From assembly GCA_021734475.1 (NCBI GenBank), contig JAIPIU010000004.1, forward strand, positions 52,664-116,663: 64,000 nt of DNA. The letters are read 5' to 3'. The stretch comes from Candidatus Altimarinota bacterium. Lineage in GTDB: Bacteria; Patescibacteriota; Gracilibacteria; Absconditabacterales; Absconditicoccaceae. Shown here one piece after another: positions 60,001-64,000 of this stretch (position 1 is its first letter; each line of letters starts with the position of its first letter). The position numbers and the translations under genes were made by a program. Below the pieces are notes generated by a model. It saw only the letters and a program-made list of their open reading frames with translations, was not told the DNA's origin and did not search any database.

Positions 60001-61323
60001 ACTCTCTGGACAACAGTTAATCCTTTGCCTGGGAATGCTGGGACAATTAGTGGTCCTACAAATGTATGTAGAGGCACAAGTGGAGTGGTTTATACTGTTC
60101 CTGTGATTGCCAATGCAAACAACTACAACTGGTCTGTAGCTAGTGGTATAAATATTGTAAGTGGTGGAAATACAAATTCTATCACAGTCGATTTTACTAC
60201 TAATGCAATCAGTGGTAATATTTCCGTGTATGGTTCTAATGGATGTGGTAATGGTCAGTCTTCAGATTTGTTTGTTACAGTAAATTATGTAACAGCAGAT
60301 GCAGGGATTGATGATACTATTCCATATGGAACATCAACTACACTTAGTGGATCTGCAAGTAATGGAAGTGGAAATTATACTTGGGATTGGCAGCCAGATA
60401 CATTACTGGTAAATGCCAATATTCAAAATCCTACGACTGTTGTTTTGTATGCTTCGACTATGTTTACTCTCACTGTCACTGACACATCTACTGGATGTGT
60501 GGATGAAGATAGTATGATAGTAAATATCTCTGGTGGGCCACTAAGCGTAAATGCTAGTGCAAGTCCTGGTAATATATGTAATGGAGATAGTTCTCAGCTA
60601 AATGCTTTGGCAGGAGGTGGTTCTGGATCCTATACTTATTCATGGACGAGCAACCCAGCTGGGTTTAGCTCTAATCTACAAGATCCTGTTGTTTATCCGA
60701 CTATTACAACTACTTACATAGTAGTAGTGAATGATGGATTTAATACTGTAAGTGATAGCGTAGAAATAAGTGTAAACTATGCTCCTGTAAGTCCTAGTAA
60801 GCCATCTGGTCCAGATACTGTAAATTTGAATTTAATTCAAATTACTAATTATACTACAAATTCTGTATTTAAAGCTGACTATTATTTATGGGAAATTATC
60901 CCTGCAAATGCAGGATCTCTGAGTACTGGCAATGATACTATTGTCACTGTGACATGGGATACTGGCTATACTGGCAATTGTAGTTTGACCGTGAAAGCAG
61001 TAAACAATTGTGGTCAAAGTCAGAATTCTGATTCTTTGATTATTTATGTTGATTATATTACTTCTGTGAATGAAGTTGAGATAGTCAATGTGAATATCTT
61101 CCCCAATCCATGTGATGGGAGATTTACAATAACTTCCGATAAACTTATATCTGCGGTATATCTGTATGATGTGAGTGGAAGAATGGTAAAATCCCATCTA
61201 TCTTTAAATCCTCCTGAGTCCTCCTTTATCAAGGAGGTATTAGTGGATTTACCGACTGGAATGTATTTTGTCCATGTTTACATGGGTAGAGAAAGTATGA
61301 TCCGGAAGGTAGTAGTGAAGTAA
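57040..61323 (+). CDS. Secreted C10 (streptopain) protease with T9SS sorting tail
   Basis: 1,427 aa with no TGA codon at all despite well over 100 glycines. Signal peptide about 1-22; Spi-type propeptide about 25-130; C10 peptidase domain about 150-390 with catalytic Cys189 (VWVGCVGTAMGQ), His333 (SHAWVCDG) and FNWGWGG. Then a parallel beta-helix (about 420-810), an Ig domain (TYQWYQNNN), PKD/SprB-like repeats, and a C-terminal type A sorting domain (VNIFPNPCDGRFTI, LYDVSGRMVK, GMYFVHVY). This layout is typical of Bacteroidetes. A family C palindrome lies inside the tail. Confidence 0.93.
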   Translation: MKNLIKLLTLLLIFLSCNLAISAPVSENTAKSVALNFIKDIDSRVSTNSMTLVYTSAKSNQNLFYVFNYKNGFVIVAADDRVIPILGYSNEGAFTVPDITDTITGNNFWGWMRSYESQIKYIVDNNISATSEIEDKWDELINPPTFKAMMWTTTAVTPLLTTTWNQNWPYNALCPSDASGPGGHVWVGCVGTAMGQILKYHNYPSQGLGSYGYTSGSYPNTTANFGQTNYNFSSMANSISTMTTSGDTAVARLLYHAAVSCRSAWGAGATSVTYSSDSDPMSRAFVNYFKCAFSTIGYVKKSDYTSNDWDSIIQTELLASRPVYYRGDGSISHAWVCDGVDVNNLYHFNWGWGGSYNGYFALSNLNPGGNTLTNNQHAIIGIKPNDGSTLVTNTTWSGTVTKSTNIAVPDAITLSVNPGAVVKFDENCKLQVFGRILSIGTSSSYAKFTAVDTLTGWLGIKFDNNYMMQEVMADNDTSKFIYSQIEWSKNHGIYSYNYGKLLIDYCKINDNDAGIWNGSNGQTNGYGGGISIWYHPVNINNSEIYNNHATIQGGGFFLITTSNFSAQICQNNIYDNLSDIDGGGFFLSASNNINLSENLVHNNNAVKGAGGALGSGNPNIINNKFCNNTTLSSSGKGGGLYLENCNANIINNLIANNTRNGLYITNNSNPLIVNCHIVNNSSPNYGAGMRILYNSNPSFKNVILYGNSSPNGSQSTLETTDCDPYFDHCDVQGGYAGFYGPGAGSNYNTANYTNNIDSNPIFVAPTSGAGTGYNGLTANWQLQSTSPCINAGDTTGISQYLPIVDLAESPRINGIIDMGAYEYGVGPTITTNPVSQSVCEGANVLFTVAASGSSLTYQWYQNNNLLSGATNDSLSIINVDITDSGNYHCIVMNSYGSDTSNTATLSVNTVPDTVSISGDDNVCQTDTVLYSVAAVTGANSYTWIVPSGFNILSGAGTTSISVQITTSATSGNIIAYASNGCGNGIADTLWTTVNPLPGNAGTISGPTNVCRGTSGVVYTVPVIANANNYNWSVASGINIVSGGNTNSITVDFTTNAISGNISVYGSNGCGNGQSSDLFVTVNYVTADAGIDDTIPYGTSTTLSGSASNGSGNYTWDWQPDTLLVNANIQNPTTVVLYASTMFTLTVTDTSTGCVDEDSMIVNISGGPLSVNASASPGNICNGDSSQLNALAGGGSGSYTYSWTSNPAGFSSNLQDPVVYPTITTTYIVVVNDGFNTVSDSVEISVNYAPVSPSKPSGPDTVNLNLIQITNYTTNSVFKADYYLWEIIPANAGSLSTGNDTIVTVTWDTGYTGNCSLTVKAVNNCGQSQNSDSLIIYVDYITSVNEVEIVNVNIFPNPCDGRFTITSDKLISAVYLYDVSGRMVKSHLSLNPPESSFIKEVLVDLPTGMYFVHVYMGRESMIRKVVVK
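61206..61243. repeat. Family C palindrome inside the C10 protease gene
   Basis: AAATCCTCCT..CTCCTTTATCAAGGAGG-TATTAG, translated as NPPESSFIKEVL in the T9SS domain. Same loop and TATTAG end as the argS copy. Confidence 0.85.
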
Positions 61324-61367
61324 AACTATAAAGAAGCATCCGGGTTAAAAACAATAACCCGGGTGCA

Positions 61368-61412
61368 AAGTTAAATGACCCGCTTCTCTTTTTTGGAGAG
61401 CGGGTTTTTTTT
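61368..61412 (+). terminator. Terminator of the C10 protease gene
   Basis: ACCCGCTTCTC-TTTTTT-GGAGAGCGGGT then T8; a second hairpin (ACCCGGGT arms) precedes it. Confidence 0.9.
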
Positions 61413-61423
61413 ATTAAAAAAGT

Positions 61424-61478
61424 GCTCCTTGATAAAGGAGCTGTCGAGGAGAAAACGACGAGACTGAGGATTTATTTT
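61424..61478. repeat. Family C palindrome at the 3' edge of the DUF559 gene
   Basis: GTGCTCCTTGATAAAGGAGC..GACTGAGGATTTA, the reverse of the pflB copy at 5751-5800. It overlaps the DUF559 stop. Confidence 0.85.
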
Positions 61479-61876
61479 GAAGATAAGTTTAATTTTAATT
61501 CTATTTCTCTTTCTCTTATCTGGGTTTTTAGATCTTCCATAACTCAATCTAAATTTTTTTCAACATCATAAGATGTATATCTAATTATTTTAATTCATGT
61601 TTGTAAAAGTAAAGATTCTCTTGATTGATCATAATCGAACATTTCCTCGTGATATCAACCATCTATTTCTATTCAAAGCCTTAACTTAGAACAATAAAAA
61701 TCCAAAATAAAAGATCATATTATTTTTTGTCTAAGAAATCTATATCATAATCTATTTCATTTTAATATCATATTTCGCATTAATCATTCTGACTTAGTCA
61801 TATTGTTTTGGTTTCTATTTATTCTAGAATAGTTTTTCAGATTTTTATTATAATCAATAAATTTTATTTTATTCAT
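61472..61876 (-). CDS. DUF559 (Vsr-like) endonuclease-domain protein
   Basis: 134 aa under code 25. DUF559 signature: NNMTKSEGLMRNMIL, YRFLRQKIIGSFILDFYCSKLRLGIEIDGGYH, QTGIKIIRYTSYDVEKN. Predicted restriction-like nuclease fold (D and ExD ligands in LDFYC and IEIDG). The gene is tightly bracketed by family C palindromes, and its stop codon lies in one of them. The same domain sits inside prmC. Confidence 0.9.
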
Positions 61877-61944
61877 TTTTCTTTTTTGATTAAATTATTT
61901 TCTTGTATTTTTGTTTTTGTTTTTTTCAAGATGCTTTTTGATTT

Positions 61945-62035
61945 TTTTAAATCCCCTCCCTTCGGGTATCCCCTTTATCAAGGGGAACTTTTTAGCTAAG
62001 CCCCCCTTAACAAAGGGGGACTAAGGGGGATTTAA
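61945..62035. repeat. Family C palindromes at the 5' edge of the DUF559 gene
   Basis: AAATCCCCTCCC..CCCTTTATCAAGGGG and CCCCCCTTAACAAAGGGGG-ACTAAGGGGGATTT, two units back to back. Confidence 0.85.
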
Positions 62036-62066
62036 AAAAACCCCACACTAGTAAACTAGCATGGGG
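62036..62066 (-). terminator. Terminator of the LamG surface protein gene
   Basis: Minus strand CCCCATG-CTAGTTTACTAG-TGTGGGG followed by T7. Confidence 0.8.
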
Positions 62067-62154
62067 ATTGAGGCCTTCTATCCTCAGTTATAATCAGGTT
62101 ACGATCAGCTTTTTTAATCGTTTAAAGTGCTGAAATCTTTAAACGCTTGAATCA

Positions 62155-64000
62155 CTACTGCACAATATCATATGTCAAAGTTCAACTATAAGTACCAGGA
62201 TTTGTCCATGCAGGAACATCAACTTTCAACCAAGGTTTATTTCAATATGTACCTATAGGACATTGATATGGATTTGTTGAATTAACCCTACTTATATGAG
62301 TTATTGGATTAGCTCAATTTACATAACTAGACATAGATGGATTGATATTTAAGTTATTAGTATTGGATCATACTACAGTTAAATCAGATTTTGTATATAT
62401 ATTTGATCATGGGATACTTGTTCACAAAACAGTTCCACTAAGAGCTAATGGTAATTGTATAGTAGTATGTCGTCATGTAGTACCTCTTTGATCTTGTACT
62501 TGGAAATCTGTAGGAAATTGTCATGAAAGAGTATAAGCTATTCATCCAGCATTTACATTTCATAGATTAAATGATAGTGGAGTAATCACATCGTAATCAG
62601 GTATATTAACTATATTTGTTCTACCTGTAGCATAAGAATTATTAAATAAATCTGATGCATATCATGTGTAAGTATAAGTGTCATTTAACATACACATCCT
62701 CTCATCTGTAAACAACCACTGAGTAGTAGAGAACTTATTTAGATTAGATCTATATAATAAATCAATTTCTCATGTAGATAGAGCGCGATTGTAAATACGG
62801 AATTCATCTAATTGTCAATCTATTGAATAACTTCCTCAGTAATAAGCTCATATACCAATTCAATTTGTTGTTGTAGGTGTTCAAACTGTATATGTAGATT
62901 CACTATCAAGTATTCAATCTAGATATATACTTGTTTTATTATTCTGTATATTTCTAACAACAGTTACATGGTATCGCTCTCAATTAGTTAAAGATGTTGG
63001 GCTTGAATAATCTGATGCTCACTGAAAACGCGCTGTAATAGTACTTGAACAACGATATATTTCTCGCATACCAGACTTTTTGGTTATAGCAGCACAGACA
63101 TTACTGTCATTTTTTATCCAAAAAGAGATAGTCATAGATGTTGAAAAACCAACATCTAAAGCATCAGAATCACTTACATTTATAACTGGTCATATAGAAG
63201 GATAATTAGGTCCGTCGAAATCAAATGCTCAGTTATGAACTCAATTTCACGTCCATGTCGCTCAATTTGCTATTATTCAAGTATGATTATATTGAGATAC
63301 GTCTTTTACTATTGATGCATTTTCTCACAAGCTAGCTACATTATCAAAGTTCATCATCAAAACTAACCCACTATCATAGACTGAATAGTTTGATCAATCT
63401 CGATTGTAAGTGAATTGTTTGAGTCAGATTCAAGATTCTGTAATTTGCATCTGTGAGGTCATAGTATTGTTTGTCACAGTAGCTCATGGAGCTGGATTGG
63501 ATCATGTAAATATAATTATTGGTGCCGCTCCATCATATATATATGTGGTGGCTGTTCATGTATTTAGATTGTTTACTATATCACGTACACGGAAATTGAT
63601 AGTAATATTTCATTGATATGTGATTCATGTTTTGACACAGTATCAAGCGTTAGCATTTCCACTATATGTCGCTGTAGATCGGTTTGAACCGTTGTTGATA
63701 GTATATTCACAAGAATTCTGATCTATACCAGCAGTATCAGATACATATGATCGTATATCTACATTTGGTTTGAAATATAGAGTAGATCATACTTGTCATG
63801 TAGTACCTGAGAATATTAGAGATTGAGACATATTAGGTGGATCACTATCCACTATAATATCATCAGAGAAATTTGATCATATATTTCATAGTTTATCTAC
63901 TCATCTCATATATACTGTCCTGGTTCATGTTCATGCCGATAGCGTTCGTCAGGTGATGGTAATAGTTGTAGTTGTACATGGGTAGAAATTACTACTAGGA
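62155..64000 (-). CDS. LamG-domain surface protein, partial
   Basis: At least 615 aa under code 25; the start lies beyond the window. Visible part: Ig-like modules (DDIIVDSDPPN, GDAAPIIIF), then a LamG/concanavalin-like domain (LMMNFDNVASLGEN, FSTSMTISFWIKND, NKTSIYLDGIL, IDGQLDEFRIYNRALS), then a beta-rich C-terminal domain ending GTLTYDIVQ. Many TGA glycines. Probably a secreted or surface carbohydrate-binding or adhesive protein. Confidence 0.85.

Overview
The window comes from a low-GC bacterium that reads UGA as glycine (genetic code 25), as Absconditabacteria (SR1) and Gracilibacteria (BD1-5) do. Nearly every recognisable gene is broken by in-frame TGA under the standard code. Reading TGA as Gly restores full-length proteins of normal family length: PflB, AckA, ArgS, TyrS, Der, MurB, DnaX, DprA, a class A PBP and a 2,269-residue surface protein. 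Stops are TAA or TAG only. Starts lack Shine-Dalgarno sequences, and the 16S rRNA 3' tail appears to lack the CCUCC anti-SD core. All family assignments are by eye; no database search was possible.

Layout. 1-3.7 kb: SLH-domain surface proteins and two paralogous alpha/beta hydrolases. 3.8-13.2 kb: a fermentation set (ackA, pflB, pflA, pduL) that takes pyruvate through acetyl-CoA and acetyl-phosphate to acetate and ATP, plus argS. 14.5-29 kb: tyrS, a secreted protein, a class A PBP, a LysM-CHAP hydrolase, tRNAs, def, a metallopeptidase, sua5, der and ftsW/rodA. 29-36.6 kb: tRNA-Arg, two candidate structured RNAs, a MazG-like protein, an RNHCP protein, an RRM protein, murB, two type IV pilins, dprA and a four-helix-bundle protein. 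36.7-43.7 kb: a run of UGA-free orphan genes around dnaX, then a TrpR-like protein, tRNA-His and a prmC gene with a DUF559 nuclease domain inside it. 43.8-51.5 kb: the giant surface protein and a PrsW-like membrane protease. 51.6-56.4 kb: an rRNA locus in the unusual order 23S-5S-16S. 57-64 kb: a UGA-free C10 protease with a Bacteroidetes-type T9SS tail, a free-standing DUF559 gene and a partial LamG surface protein.

Two kinds of structure are not explained by ordinary gene content. First, several families of short palindromes fill the intergenic regions and also sit in frame inside ackA, pflB (twice), argS, prmC and the C10 protease gene. One family brackets both DUF559 nuclease genes, which suggests a nuclease-associated mobile palindrome system. 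Second, seven orphan genes, all on the minus strand, contain no UGA glycine. Each has its own TTGAC(A/T)-like promoter with a mostly 16-bp spacer, and nearly all have their own terminator. They would read identically under the standard code and code 25.

The surface genes (SLH, beta-helix, LamG, pilins), the competence-type DprA and the peptidoglycan genes fit a small fermentative cell that lives attached to other cells. That lifestyle is an inference from known relatives.
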